64,000 bases of DNA from Diploptera punctata (lineage: Eukaryota > Arthropoda > Insecta > Blattodea > Blaberidae), in assembly GCA_030220185.1 (NCBI GenBank), contig JASPKZ010007297.1, positions 744,001-808,000 on the forward strand, in the 5' to 3' direction. Positions 41,387 through 51,790 of this stretch are shown here, in pieces; position 1 is the first letter of the stretch, and each line of letters opens with the position of its first letter. Under the pieces are notes generated by a model that was not told the origin of the DNA, ran no database searches, and saw only the letters and a list, made by a program, of their open reading frames with translations. The translations under genes were made by a program, and so were the position numbers.

Positions 41387-41388
<2 letters not shown>
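40608..41388 (-). mobile_element. RTE-like LINE family H, longer 3' part
   Basis: Minus strand from 41385: KYLGEIIQENEIETKANKSR, a CLYGAETLILN thumb motif, CKIIRKVLGPQVIGEAFRLR and DIRKRRLKCYGHIKRINSNR. It then gives GLKQIMEFYENRSKAPVDSM, KWIDKVKKDLKLAGITKEDI and DEEDKPKKKTGTTWTDDRKQ-like end sequence, then WAQRKRL. Frames are kept in long pieces, so this copy is younger than most. It duplicates 25418-25868. Confidence 0.85.
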
Positions 41389-41433
<45 letters not shown>

Positions 41434-41639
41434 CATTATTTGATTATCATATTATTATTCTGTTATCTTCTATATCATATTATTAATATTATTATTGTTA
41501 GTATCATTATCACTATAATTATTATTATCATTTCTTATCATATTATTATTCTATTATCATTACTGTTTTTATTATCACTATATTATAAGATATGTTATTA
41601 TTGTTATTATCATTATAATACTATTTAATTTTATTCATA
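41388..41639. repeat. (ATT/ATC)n compound microsatellite
   Basis: ATT triplets with dispersed ATC, CAT and TAT interruptions. The tyrosine/isoleucine-rich frame is an artefact. Confidence 0.9.
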
Positions 41640-41862
41640 GTATTCTGCCCAAGAACAGGTCTTTCCTGCAAACTCAACAATCTCCACTCTTTCCTTAACT
41701 CAGCCTTCCATTTTGTATCTGCATACAAACCATTTATTTTAATATTGTCTATCATCTGATGTATTTTTCTGCCTCTAACTTTCTTTCCATTGACCATTCC
41801 TTCTAGGGCATCCGTCAGCAGGCATTTTCTTCTTAACCAGTGGCCAATCCAATCCTATTAAT
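41640..41862 (-). mobile_element. RTE-like LINE family S, 3' end
   Basis: The minus strand is open over about 73 codons: DWIGHWLRRKCLLTDALEGM, VNGKKVRGRKIHQMIDNIKI, NGLYADTKWKAELRKEWRLL and SLQERPVLGQNTM. DWIGHWLRR corresponds to W.GH..RR and KVRGRK to the basic tail. The length and openness suggest recent insertion. Confidence 0.75.
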
Positions 41863-41867
41863 ATAAT

Positions 41868-42043
41868 TGTATTATTATTATTAATATGATAATCATTGAT
41901 AGTATTACTACCATCATTATTATTTTATTATCACCATATTATTATCAATTTTATTATCATATTGTCATTCCTATTATCATTATTATTATTAGTATTATTA
42001 TCAACCCTATTATTATGTTTTTTATTATTACCATTATCAATAA

Positions 42044-42082
<39 letters not shown>

Positions 42083-42083
42083 A
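41868..42083. repeat. (ATT/ATC)n compound microsatellite
   Basis: The degenerate left part becomes a pure ATT run at 42047-42080, where a SINE D tail begins. Confidence 0.9.
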
Positions 42084-42324
42084 GTTAAAAGCAAAGTTAT
42101 CCCACAACAGACCCGGAGGCCCTTGGGGTAGTAGGAGATTAGGGCTCCCACTTTTTCTGGACAATCGGCACTTTATGTCAGCCGGGTTGTCAGCCCTGTG
42201 TGACGGCCGCCTTTACCCCCAGAACAAGCGTCTGGTACTCATTTATGTTAGAGGCTGAGTCGACCCCAGGGCCATAGTGCCGCCAGAGGGTTTGGGTCAG
42301 TTTAAAAATTCTGACCCCAACGGG
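42084..42324 (-). mobile_element. SINE D, truncated in the tRNA-like head
   Basis: From AAGCAAAGTTATCCCACAAC (3' end) to TTCTGACCCCAACGGGAT, which is the B-box side of the head. The 5' half of the tRNA-like part is missing. It is bracketed by ATT arrays. Confidence 0.85.
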
Positions 42325-42477
42325 ATTATTATTATTATTATTATTATTATTATCCATACTATAATTATAATTTTATTATTATTATCAATACTATTATTAT
42401 CATTTTTATTATTACCATTATTATTATTATTATTATCATCATAAATACTATTATTATCATTATTATCATTTTTATTA
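42325..42477. repeat. (ATT)n microsatellite
   Basis: ATT runs with ATC variants between SINE D and SINE A fragments. Confidence 0.9.
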
Positions 42478-42690
42478 TGTCAGGAAAACTTTCAGGCCCA
42501 AACGGTCCCCGAAATCATATGGTCATCATCATCTCTATCATTATCATCATCACCATCATCATCCTTCACAGGTGTGGAAAGCAACGGGAAGCTACCACAT
42601 CTACAATTCCCTAGTAAAGCTGCAAGCATAGCGTGAAAATGCTATGATTGCAGTGAAGGACCTGCCCTCGGGCAGAATTACTATGGATGA
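42478..42690 (+). mobile_element. SINE A, 5'-truncated
   Basis: It begins inside the body at TGTCAGGAAAACTTTC and ends ATTACTATGGATGA. The tRNA-like head is missing; both ends abut ATT repeats. Confidence 0.85.
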
Positions 42691-42706
42691 ATTACCATTA
42701 TTATAA

Positions 42707-42752
<46 letters not shown>

Positions 42753-42765
42753 TATTATCATTGTT
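42691..42765. repeat. (ATT)n microsatellite
   Basis: Pure ATT array after the SINE A 3' end. Confidence 0.95.
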
Positions 42766-44300
42766 TTAAGGGATGCGATTTATGAGTTGTGCTGACATGT
42801 AGTGGTTTTTGCGGACTCATGTGTTTGACATGTGTAACACACCTGCTACACTGTGTCACATGAAAACAACTTCAATCTCTTTTTTATTAACACAAAATGG
42901 CAACAAGCTGCAATCCTCCCCTTTCGAAAATACAATATTTTCTTAACTCATTACTGTACGCAGAGTTTGTTGCCGAAAAAATTGCAACCATTAGAGGATT
43001 GAAAGACACGCCCACAATACAGGTAACAGGTGACGAGAAGACGACCTTAAGGAATGCGTGACGTAATACTAGAGTCATAACATTTCTATCGAATGCATCT
43101 TAGTACTACGTGTCCTGAAAATATTAGTCGTGTTTCTAATTAAATTTAATGGAAATTAAACAATTTTAATAACCGCAACACACGGACGAATAAACACAAT
43201 CTTTATAAACACTGTAATGAAAAAAAACAATATTGGTAACCACAACACATACATTCATAACACGGCTGTACAAGAAAATGACACAATATTTGTGAATGAT
43301 TAATAGAGTTCAATGCATAGAACCGCGTGCACCGGAGATTCACAGCGATAACAGCCTCCCTCTCTTCACGTCACGCTCTTCTTCTATTTTTCTTTTTAAT
43401 TCATCGCCATATATATTCACTATAACTATATCACACTAATGTTTTATATGTGCAATCGATAGATCTTGACGTGAGCTGACGATTGAAACTCAAACGAATG
43501 TCCTAACTTCTCCGAGTCAAAATTTATACTAAACGAAAATCATGTGACGTAGCGAAACAACCACAAAATAGCGGTGCTTCCCCCTTCGCCGCGCGCGATG
43601 CGTCACAGACCACACACAACGTAACGAATTCTTTTATCCTTTATCGAGTAGTGCAATTAAATTGTGGATGTAGATGATATATATATATATAGCTGCAACA
43701 GCAAACTGCATCCCCCGATTTTTTTATCATCAGTTTTCTGAATTGCTTCCTACTATGGACGCAAATTCAAATACATATTCACGCCAAAAAAAAAATGTTA
43801 AGTATTCAGCGCATCATGTAGTCGGCATGGTCATTTAGTTTACAGGCGACTTGATTTGTGGTTATGTATACTCGGACCAACGGATATGTGCCCCTATGGC
43901 GCTTAAATAGTTCTTAGAAAAGTACACGCCTATGCTCACACCACTTTACCGCATTCCCCTCCAACTACATCAAACATCAGCCTCGGTAACTTAGGGATGT
44001 TGTCAAACTTCCCTAGTGTCATGACTCTTGAATATTGAATAATGCATGGTTGGAGTTGAGTTGACAACACTGGAGTGCAAGTGCAAGAGAGAGATAGAAA
44101 AGAGAAAGAGATAGGAATGCAGGGAGGGTAATGATTTGCCGAGGCAGAAAAGGATGCAGGCTTTAGTTCGCATATCTTACGAGGGCACAGATCCGTTGGA
44201 CAGACAATAGGTATATTTTACACGCATAGGTATTTAGCATATCAAGCGGCGTTGTCACGTTTTATTCACCAGAATAAAGTTTTACCAACTAAAGATACTG
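42766..44300. other. Unassigned region, the longest without repeat partners
   Basis: About 1.5 kb with more balanced composition than the flanks, including CCCTTCGCCGCGCGCGATGCG at 43592. No conserved frame was found; short frames at 42887-43078 lack motifs. A purine-rich AGAGAGAGATAGAAAAGAG patch lies near 44090. It may be unique host sequence or an old element. Confidence 0.4.
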
Positions 44301-44957
44301 CAAAAGACAAACATTGCAATGCTGTTAAGATAATTATATCCACGTGGAGTAGACATGGAAACGTCATTTAAAAATGCGAAGAGATTATTGCCAGAGAACT
44401 GTTTACAGTTTTTGGTGATTGGAGCGGCGTCTTAGAAGCCTCTAACTACAACTCCCCGGCTCAACCTGGCAGTAACAATGTATTTTATAAACCAGAGGGA
44501 AACAGTTGCCTTTGATGCAGGCTGTAAACTAAATGACCGAGTAGAGTACATTATCGCCTCTCTATGGTCCCTTCTTGAAATTCTTGTAGATCTCCTCAAA
44601 AAATATATTTCTACTGTTAATAGCTTGTTGGTTTGTTTTCTATTTACTGTCCAGATTTCGGACCCATATAATAAAATACTTTGTATCAGAATCACTAGAA
44701 TGAATTTTTAAAGATACTACAAAAGACAAAAGTTGCAACGCTGTTAAGATAATTATATCCATGAGGGGTTGACATGGGAACGCCATTTAAAAATGCGAAG
44801 ACATTATAGAGAACTGTTTTCAAGTTTGGTGACTGGAGCGGCGTCTTAGAAGCCTCTAACTACAACTCCCCGGCTCTACCTGGGAGTAACAATGTATTTT
44901 TTAAACCAGAGGGAAACAGATGCCTTTGATGACCGCCTGTAAACTAAATAACTGAGC
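44301..44957 (+). repeat. Direct repeat P (two ~245-bp units)
   Basis: Units 44301-44544 and 44712-44957 share AAAGATACTGCAAAAGACAA (variant), GTTAAGATAATTATATCCA, GGAGCGGCGTCTTAGAAGCC, TCTAACTACAACTCCCCGGC and ACCAGAGGGAAACAG. They are about 90% alike by eye. Between them lies a minus-strand LINE B fragment. They could be LTR-like or a segmental tandem duplication. Confidence 0.75.
44555..44710 (-). mobile_element. RTE-like LINE family B, thumb fragment
   Basis: The minus strand reads MILIQSILLYGSEIWTVNRK, QTNKLLTVEIYFLRRSTRIS and R, equivalent to LYGSE.WT...L...EM.FLRR of other copies. Inserted between the two P units. Confidence 0.75.
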
Positions 44958-45050
44958 CGACCATACTAGCCATCAAACGTCATTTTATGTACGATAGTGT
45001 TTGAATTATAAATTTATGAAAGTGTATCTTTCTTTAGAGACACCCTGTAC
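44958..45050. mobile_element. Possible mariner-like terminal fragment
   Basis: The right edge reads TCTTTAGAGACACCCTGTA, whose complement TACAGGGTGTCTCTAAAGA is a common type of mariner end with its TA. The other terminus was not found. Confidence 0.35.
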
Positions 45051-45400
45051 ATGAATTAGGATATTTATATGGTACATTGGAGGTTGTTTGATTTAAATAA
45101 AAGTGTTTTGGAAGGATATAAATCCCTGCAGCGGACGTAATTTCAAATTTATTTTAACGCTGTCTGCCGCGCGCTGCTCTTTTAAAAAGCCTTGAATTAT
45201 TACCTCCCGCTCAATTATATTTATTTGTTTGTAAAAATCCACTACAAAGTCGGTTATTCAATGTTGCCAACCTCCGGGCATTTATCCCTAGACATAAAGA
45301 ATTTAATTTGAATCAGAGAATCCCAATAATGTTCTATATTCCATTCATAAGTTACTTCTTACTTTATTCTAGTTTATAGACGCTTTATCATACCACATTG
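45051..45400. other. Unassigned sequence
   Basis: Nothing recognisable; contains CTGCCGCGCGCTGC at 45166. Confidence 0.5.
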
Positions 45401-45401
45401 A

Positions 45402-45410
45402 TTATTATTA

Positions 45411-45452
<42 letters not shown>
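45402..45452. repeat. (ATT)n microsatellite
   Basis: ATT run abutting the 3' end of a minus-strand LINE C fragment. Confidence 0.95.
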
Positions 45453-45454
<2 letters not shown>

Positions 45455-45456
45455 TT

Positions 45457-45744
45457 ACAAATTTTCAATGTTTACACATCTTTCTGTGCCTGAAATTTTA
45501 TTATCCTTCTCTACTCGCTCTTATCCATGCACTCTATGTCCTCCAGTCCTCTTGTTCTCATTCCAGTTCTTATTTCTTACATCCACGAATTTCGAGATCT
45601 TCCTTTCTTTCTTCCTCCCGATGGACACTACTCCAATGTTTTTCTGGGTTACCTTTCTTCTTGCATACGTCGTACAGCCCATACCTATGTAATCGTTTGT
45701 ATCTTATATAATATATTATTGGATATTTAATATTCAATAATACA
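45457..45744 (-). mobile_element. RTE-like LINE family C, 3' fragment (left of a tandem pair)
   Basis: It matches 2140-2430 and the adjacent 45745-46030. AAATTTTCAATGTTTACACA at the 3' end and TACTATTGGATATTTAATAT (plus-strand order) at the break are shared. Two 3' ends in tandem suggest insertion of one copy at the tail of another. Confidence 0.75.
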
Positions 45745-47395
45745 AATTTTATTTATATACAGATTTTCAATGTTTACACACCTTTCTGTGCCTGAAATTT
45801 TATTTTTTTTCTCCACTCGTCCCTACCCATCCATCCCATGTCCTCCAGTTCTCTTGTTCTTATTCCAGTTCTTATTTCTTGCATCCACAAGTTTCGAGGT
45901 CATCCTTTCCTTCTTCTCCCAGGCGAACACCATTCCAATGATTTTGTGGATAACCTTTCTTCTTGCATTTGTCGTACATGCCTATACCAATTTAATTGCT
46001 TATATCTTATATAATGTACTAATGAATAACCAATATTCATCTTTTCTCTTATGACAGTACGGTATTTCTTATTTTGTCTCATTTTGAACATTTCTCCTCA
46101 AGAAATCCATTTCCATCAACATAAGTTTTTGTTTTAAATTTTTGTTGTATTTCCAAACTTCAGCTCCATATGTGACAGTACTTCTCACTACTGAATTATA
46201 TATTTGTAACTTAATTTTCCTGGTTATATGTATGTTCCATAGGACACTATTTATCATAAGTAATGCCACGAGTGATTTCCAAATTATCGATAAATTCACG
46301 ACTCACGAAGTGAGGAGTGAATTTATCTAGAGAATTTGGAAATCAAGAGTGGCATTTGTTAGGACTATTTAACGAATAAAATAAAGCTGTTTACTCACAA
46401 ATCATTATTTAACTACAGTTATTTAAAAATATTTTTATATTTAAAGTAAACGGTGATGTTTGAAAACTAATGAGAAACGATAGGTAGCCTACGCTTCTAC
46501 TGCTTCTTTTGTTTATCACTGCAACCAGATCATACTATTTATTGCCAAAGGAACGCAATATTGTAAGAATGCTCTCTAGTGGAGAAAAAATGAAACACAT
46601 CAATCTGTATATTAATTCATTTTTGATGTCGTATACATTTAAGAAAGTGCAAACAGTGGTTTCTTTTTTTGGTGGTATAATCAATTGCTACAAATGTTGA
46701 CATGTAAGCACTATTATATACAATCTGGTAGCCGTATTTGTTATAGGCTCAGTCACTGCAAAATAACGGTCAGACCTGTTCAGAATATTAAAAAGGAGGA
46801 GCTTTGCTTAATATATGATAATCCTAACGTTGATAATTATTTCGTGAAACACGTCTCTGATTGGTTGTAATACAGAAATCATTGAAACGTGATTGGTCAT
46901 TGACTCCCATTTGGGGCATGAGTTAAATAGTCACTGCTGTTATTGCTCTACCTGTATTTATTCTGCACTTAATATCACTTTCTTTCATATACTCTTTATC
47001 TACTTTTACCCCCAAATACGCAAATACTTCACATGTTCTAATATACTAATATTAAATCATCAGTTTCTGCTCCATATCCCATACAATTTTTTTTTAATTT
47101 ATTTCAAAACCCTATTATCGTATTCGTCCAATAATTTTCTGAACATAAACTCGATGTCTTCATATTTTTACGTAATTATTATCTGTTCATCCAAATATAA
47201 CAATGTGTATATTTTGTCTGTTGATCCATCTCCAATTGGTACTCCCATTCCTGAACATTTTTTGCTCCAGTTTGACAGTTTTTATGTATAAATACCTTAA
47301 ATAATGTGGGTGATATGCTTCAACCTTGGCGAAGGGCTTTTGTTACTTTAATTTCTTCTGATATTCATTTTCAAATTTTAATTCTAGATTACTGC
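45745..47395 (-). mobile_element. RTE-like LINE family C, RT to 3' end, split by element W
   Basis: Minus strand from 47340: KALRQG.SISPTLFKVFI (RT motif B region), then a decayed LYLDEQIII where FADDQ is expected. After element W (46253-46933) it continues INSVLWNIHITRKIKLQIYN, SVVRSTVTYGAEVWKYNKNL and LMEMDFLRRN. It then gives MNIGYSLVHYIRYKQLNWYR, HVRQMQEERLSTKSLEWCSP and GRRRKG. YGAEVW and W..HVRQM are family hallmarks. Confidence 0.85.
46253..46933 (-). mobile_element. Non-autonomous element W, copy 3, inside LINE C
   Basis: It begins TTATCATAAGTAATGCCACG and ends ATGAGTTAAATAGTCAC, the reverse complement of 23090-23853. The terminal hairpin is at about 46262-46354. The LINE reads ..GGACACTATT then GCTGTTATTGC.. 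across it, so the empty site can be inferred. The duplication is not obvious. Confidence 0.8.
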
Positions 47396-48075
47396 ATTGT
47401 TATACAAATTTTACAATCTGTGATGCGACTTTTTTAATTCCTTCATGAACTCCTCCCAAATTTTATTGTTAGGTTTAATTTTTCAAATTATTTCCAACCA
47501 TTTACAATGATTTTTACATTTTTCTAACGATTAATATGTCAATAATATTGTTTTATAATTTTTTACTACTTACGTGACATAAAGAGGCGGCAGCCATATT
47601 GATTTTAACGAATATTCTTTGCAACAACAAAGACGATGTCCAGTGCAGCCAACATAGAGTATGTACTAATTAACTGTACACATATACTTCAGAATTTCAG
47701 AACTTACTATTTATTTTTGGGCTTTGCATTCTTTCACAGGTTACAGTGCTTAAATTGCTTTAGGTTAGCTTTTAGGTTGGTCTTTCACAGGTAAGAGTGC
47801 TTAAATTGCTTTAGGTTAGCCTTTAGGTTGGTCTTTCACAGGTTAGAGTGCTTAAATTGCGTCAGGTTAGCTTATAGGTGGGTCTTTCACAGGTTAGAGT
47901 ACTTAAACTGCGTTAGGTTTACTTTTAGGTTTCTTAAATATTGTATATATGTTGGCTGCATCCCTTGATTCCATGGTGTAAACAGCTTTTCGTTTGTTGA
48001 CGCATGCGCATTGTGTATGATTGGAACTTTGAAACATTTTTTGCGTCACATGTTGTAAAGTATTTCCCAGATTTT
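47396..48075 (-). repeat. Unclassified repeat H, copy with four VNTR units
   Basis: The reverse complement of 33637-34125. It interrupts LINE C and carries the 51-bp array at 47730-47933. The shared edge is TTTTTTGCGTCACATGTTGT at the right. Confidence 0.7.
47730..47933. repeat. 51-bp VNTR, four units
   Basis: Four units of exactly 51 bp start at 47730, 47781, 47832 and 47883 with TCTTTCACAGGTTAGAGTGC, then TTAAATTGC and TTTAGGTTAGCTTTTAGGTT. The other copy of repeat H has a single unit, so the array expanded within this copy. Confidence 0.9.
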
Positions 48076-48131
48076 TTATTGCATTAATAATTATATCGAT
48101 TTTGTCCACATATGCTAATGCTTCCCACAAT

Positions 48132-48150
48132 GATAATAATAATAATAATG

Positions 48151-48202
<52 letters not shown>

Positions 48203-48226
48203 TAATAATAATAAATAATAATAATA

Positions 48227-48270
<44 letters not shown>
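48132..48270. repeat. (AAT)n microsatellite
   Basis: AAT triplets with AAAT slips; between 48076 and 48131 sequence is unassigned. Confidence 0.95.
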
Positions 48271-48272
<2 letters not shown>

Positions 48273-48274
48273 GC

Positions 48275-48475
48275 AGAAGCCTTGCGAGATTATGGATACA
48301 CAGTTTATGAGGAAGTTCATGGTGCGGCCACTAATGGAAGTAATAGACGAAAAAATATTATTGAATTTAGACCATCTTCTAAAATTGATATTAGATCCCA
48401 CAATCTGTTTTGAGACTCAGAGTGGTCAACATGCGGAGGAAGTGGACTCGAAAAAAGAAAGTAAGATGATGATTT
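48275..48475 (+). pseudogene. R2-like LINE endonuclease-domain fragment
   Basis: Frame one reads AEALRDYGYTVYEEVHGAAT, then NGSNRRKNIIEFRPSSK. A one-base slip then gives LILDPTICFETQSGQHAEEV and DSKKESKM. From memory this pattern (A-L-R..G-Y-x-V-x-E-E-V-H..A-x-x-G-S-x-R-R-x-D-I and L-D-P-T-x-R-F-E) belongs to the C-terminal domain of R2-related non-LTR proteins in insects. That domain is the restriction-like endonuclease. The catalytic-type R-R-x-D-I is R-R-K-N-I here, so it is broken. It directly follows an AAT array. Confidence 0.55.
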
Positions 48476-49548
48476 AAAATAAAACTGACTACCTTACAAA
48501 GATAAATAACCAATATTAATATAACGGTCACAAGGATTGATGATCGGTTGGCAAGTGGTACAATACCAGGATCCTTAGCTAAATTTTCAAATTTCTTTAG
48601 ATTTGGACAGGATAGTTATATTTCCTAAAAATTGCAATCATCGCTGCCATTAAAGGATCAATTTCAATTTTAAGAAACCATAATTACAAAACTCTGTCTA
48701 CTTGTTAGTATGGATTACTTAAATAAAAAATTTGAGAGATTTTTAAAAATGTATTTATAAAATATGTATTTCATACAAGTTAGAAAATTAATTGGCTGTA
48801 CCACTTTGTTCTTGAAGCAATCCTCTAATGAGGAAATGGATTTGATATAAATAAAGTTTTTGGAACTGGACAGTTAGGTCCATATGGCCTTATCTTCCAT
48901 TTAAATAATGTAAAAATATTAAATACAAAAGAAACATGTTTGTGAAGGGTGTTTAGTGATGTTGGCTCTGAACCTACTGGCCCCATAAGTTATTTAATTA
49001 ATTTCGTTCTGTTACCCATGTGGCCATTACAAATATTTCGTTTTTTTTTGTTTGTTTTTTTTTGTAATTTAAAAGGAGAGCACAAAGAGGGTATTCCAGT
49101 TCTATTTAAATTTAATTCAATTCTTTATCAGCAGGTGGCGCAGGTGTGTTTATCTTTGAACGTCTTTGTGCTTCATTGGATGTCCAGTAAAAACACCCTG
49201 CCGTAATTGGATTCCTGTTTTGTGGAAATGGAACCAACTCAAATGAGAGTAAACAGAAAACTCTATACAGAGTGATTTTTTTTTCTTTTTCGCAGTCGAG
49301 TATTCTTTCTTCCTTCTTTCCCTTAGTTTTTAACCTCCTCCTTTTGGTACTGTACACACAGAGAAAGAAAGTCCCAAGGGGGATTGCGGCTGCGTTGAAC
49401 ACCATGCCAGTCTAGGTTGTATTGTGCACTTCGAAAACATAGTTTGGCAATTCTCTCTAAGCATAATTAACAATTAATGAAACGTAAAATATGAGGTAAG
49501 ATGTGAAAAAATGACTCATTAATTTACGAAGAAACCTATATGTCTACC
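48476..49548. other. Unassigned sequence
   Basis: About 1.1 kb. A T-rich stretch (49039-49065) and a CTTTTTCGCAG T-rich tract near 49275 are present. TTAGGTCCATATGGCCTTATC near 48872 faintly resembles the GGCCTTA LINE tail. No convincing frame. Confidence 0.4.
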
Positions 49549-49767
49549 TTTTACGGATAACTCAGGAAACCAATTTTATCTTTCATCTCATTGATGCCAA
49601 TAAGTTCGGGATAAGTAGGTTCCCGGGCAACACCGACTAACAAACATGGGGTATCTAAAAATAATTACGATAATAATTTAAAATTATTTTTCCTTATACT
49701 TATTCAACTAAACATAAAACGCGTTTAATTTATTTAGGCGTAGCAGCGCACGCTCCGTATTAGCTAG
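49549..49767 (+). mobile_element. Helitron-like element F, 3' end
   Basis: It holds TACCTTTTACGGATAACTCA, one tandem unit and GGCGTAGCAGCGCACGC, and ends TTAGCTAG at 49767, followed by T. 5'-truncated. Confidence 0.65.
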
Positions 49768-49774
49768 TCTACAA

Positions 49775-50160
49775 TAGGACTTGGAAAACCAAGCAAAGCG
49801 CCCAGTAGACAGGCCAACAACGAGGTGGGAGAATAACATTAACCATGATTTGAGGAATGTCAATTATACAGTGAATGGCTGTAAAGTATTAGCTCAAGAC
49901 AGCAGATTGTTCTTTATACCCCTCCCTCATCACACTACCTATTACTCGAAATCTTTTACAGTTTCTCTTGCTAGAACATGGAATTCTATTCTACTCTATG
50001 TCAAGAGACTGCCAAACTTAGCAATATTTCAGAAACAAACCGATAATAAAATTATTAACAGAAATATCTCACTAATATTATTTTTTGACAATTAATAATT
50101 TGTTTGTCCTTTATTCAGTAAAATAAAAGTATTAACATTTATACATATTTTACCCAATGT
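49775..50160 (+). mobile_element. Fused LINE ends: RTE family A joined in frame to a Jockey-like C-terminus
   Basis: An open frame (49781-50095, 104 codons) begins MENQAKRPVDRPTTRWENNI, NHDLRNVNYTVNGCKVLAQD (family A tail). At S-R-L-F-F it becomes IPLPHHTTYYSKSFTVSLAR, TWNSILLYVKRLPNLAIFQK, a Jockey-type C-terminal pattern (HRT..Y..S.....R.WN.LP....L..F). The switch point is near 49905. It ends in AT-rich sequence with AATAAAAG at 50121. Likely an insertion or template switch rather than a gene. Confidence 0.7.
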
Positions 50161-50170
50161 CTAATGTATC

Positions 50171-50487
50171 CATCTTATCCATAGTAATTCTGCCCGAGGG
50201 CAGGTCTTTCACTGCAGTCATAGCATTTTCATGCTAAGTTTTGCAGCTTTACTAGGGAATTATAGGTGTAGTAGCTTCCCGTTGCTTTCCACACCGGTGA
50301 AGGATGATGATGATAATGATAAGGATGATTTTCGGGGAACGTTGGGCCCTAAGCTTCCTGACATTTGTCTTACAGGTGAGGAAAAACTCCCAAAAAAACC
50401 TCACCCAGGAGTCCGTCCCGACCGGGAATCGAACCCGGGCCCGCTGCGTGACAAGGCAGCTCACTACCTCAAGACCATAGCGATGGA
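50171..50487 (-). mobile_element. SINE A, full length
   Basis: The minus strand starts GTCCATCGCTATGGTCTTGA at 50487, has B box GGGTTCGATTCCCGG, and ends GAATTACTATGGATAAG near 50171. The internal (ATC)n tract is at 50306-50330. A (TA)n array abuts the head side. Confidence 0.85.
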
Positions 50488-50489
50488 CG

Positions 50490-50490
<1 letters not shown>

Positions 50491-50532
<42 letters not shown>
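50491..50532. repeat. (TA)n microsatellite
   Basis: About 20 TA dinucleotides. Confidence 0.95.
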
Positions 50533-50535
<3 letters not shown>

Positions 50536-50754
50536 GATAGATTAATTCATTATAGTTTATTACTTTCTTTGTATTTATTTTTCTTTTATAGTAGATTCGA
50601 ACTGTTATTCCTTTTTGTACACTTGATTTTAATTGTATTTAACTTTATTGTGTTGTTAGACATTATTTTTATTATTGCTCAGTTTGATCAGATAATTTAT
50701 TGTATAGTATGTATTATTATTGTATTTTTTTATTTAAAGTTCAATACATTTAAT

Positions 50755-50786
<32 letters not shown>

Positions 50787-50794
50787 TTTAATTA
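50533..50794. other. Unassigned T-rich sequence and (AAT)n
   Basis: AT-rich with a short AAT array at 50756-50783; possibly LINE-derived but no motif decides. Confidence 0.5.
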
Positions 50795-51064
50795 AAACAG
50801 ATGCTTTATTTTAAACCTCAAGGCCGAAGAAATGTAGGAAGACCGAAACGATGTTGGAAGCATATTGTGCAGCGGGGAGCGGAACGGGTCAACAGGCCCA
50901 TATCTTGAAGATGATGATGATGGTGATGAAATTTCATATGTTTGTCTTGGTGAGTGGAAGAGAAGACCATATGGCCTTAACTCCACCAGGCTAAATAAAT
51001 AAATACATTTATGGAGAGAGGCTATGAACCATAGGTTCGATAATGCCAGTGAGTTAGTTAAGAA
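50795..51064 (+). mobile_element. Two LINE tails in succession
   Basis: The frame YFKPQGRRNVGRPKRCWKHI and VQRGAERV (50805-50900) is an RTE family E-type tail with (GAT)n. The GGCCTTAACTCCACC tail with (AAAT)n follows (50935-51005). Then comes a family A terminus, AACCATAGGTTCGATAATGC to GAGTTAGTTAAG (51012-51064). Confidence 0.65.
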
Positions 51065-51605
51065 AAGAGGTTAAACTATGATGGAGAAGAAGAAGATTGT
51101 TTCAAATTTCACGTTTATGAAGCACAGGAGATGAGAAAGTGCAGATAAAACATGATAGCGCGGCAGATATAAAAGTTAAGATATAAAAAGGCAGCAGGTG
51201 TTGTCTGCATAGCCACTGCAGGACTCAATCCCAAGTCAAGACGCTATTTGTATTCTTGTTATATATGAGCTCTGCATAACTTACACGGAAACCGCAAGAT
51301 CTGTAAGTTCCTCTCCAGGGTTGCCAATTTAGCCTCTTTGTTACTAGATCTGACCATTTTGAAAACATAACTTAATGTGCAGTTTTGGCTTCTTTAGCCG
51401 CTTTTGAGAGGTCTATTGTGATTGGTGCGGAAAGAAGGGAAGGCCAATTGCAGCTACTGCCAGCAACTATCGTCAGTTTGGAAAACATAATAGTTACTAC
51501 ACGTTGAGTTTTCTTATTTACTAGTTCTGTGTTAGTCAATATTTTTGTTGTGTAGTAAGTTCAGAGTTCATTATATGATAGCGCTGTTTTTATAACAATC
51601 TATTT
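51065..51605. other. Unassigned sequence
   Basis: No repeat partner found. Contains CCAGGGTTGCCAATTTAGCC at 51316, which may be the edge of an old DNA transposon. Confidence 0.4.
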
Positions 51606-51690
51606 TTTATGATTATGATTATTATGATCATAATTATGATTATGATTATTATTATTATTATGAGTATTATGATTATGATCATGATGATGA

Positions 51691-51721
<31 letters not shown>

Positions 51722-51740
51722 GATTATGATGATGATCATG

Positions 51741-51772
<32 letters not shown>

Positions 51773-51790
51773 GAAGAAGAAGAAGAAGAA
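51606..51790. repeat. (ATT)n / (ATG)n compound microsatellite
   Basis: Mixed ATT, ATG and ATC triplets ending in (GAA)n at 51771-51789. Confidence 0.95.

Noticed and set aside
43592..43630. CpG-rich promoter-like patch
   Set aside because: Too short and isolated; no adjacent exon or transcription-start motif could be identified.
47730..47933. Telomere-like TTAGG array
   Set aside because: TTAGGTT occurs only as part of a 51-bp unit, not as a tandem pentamer.
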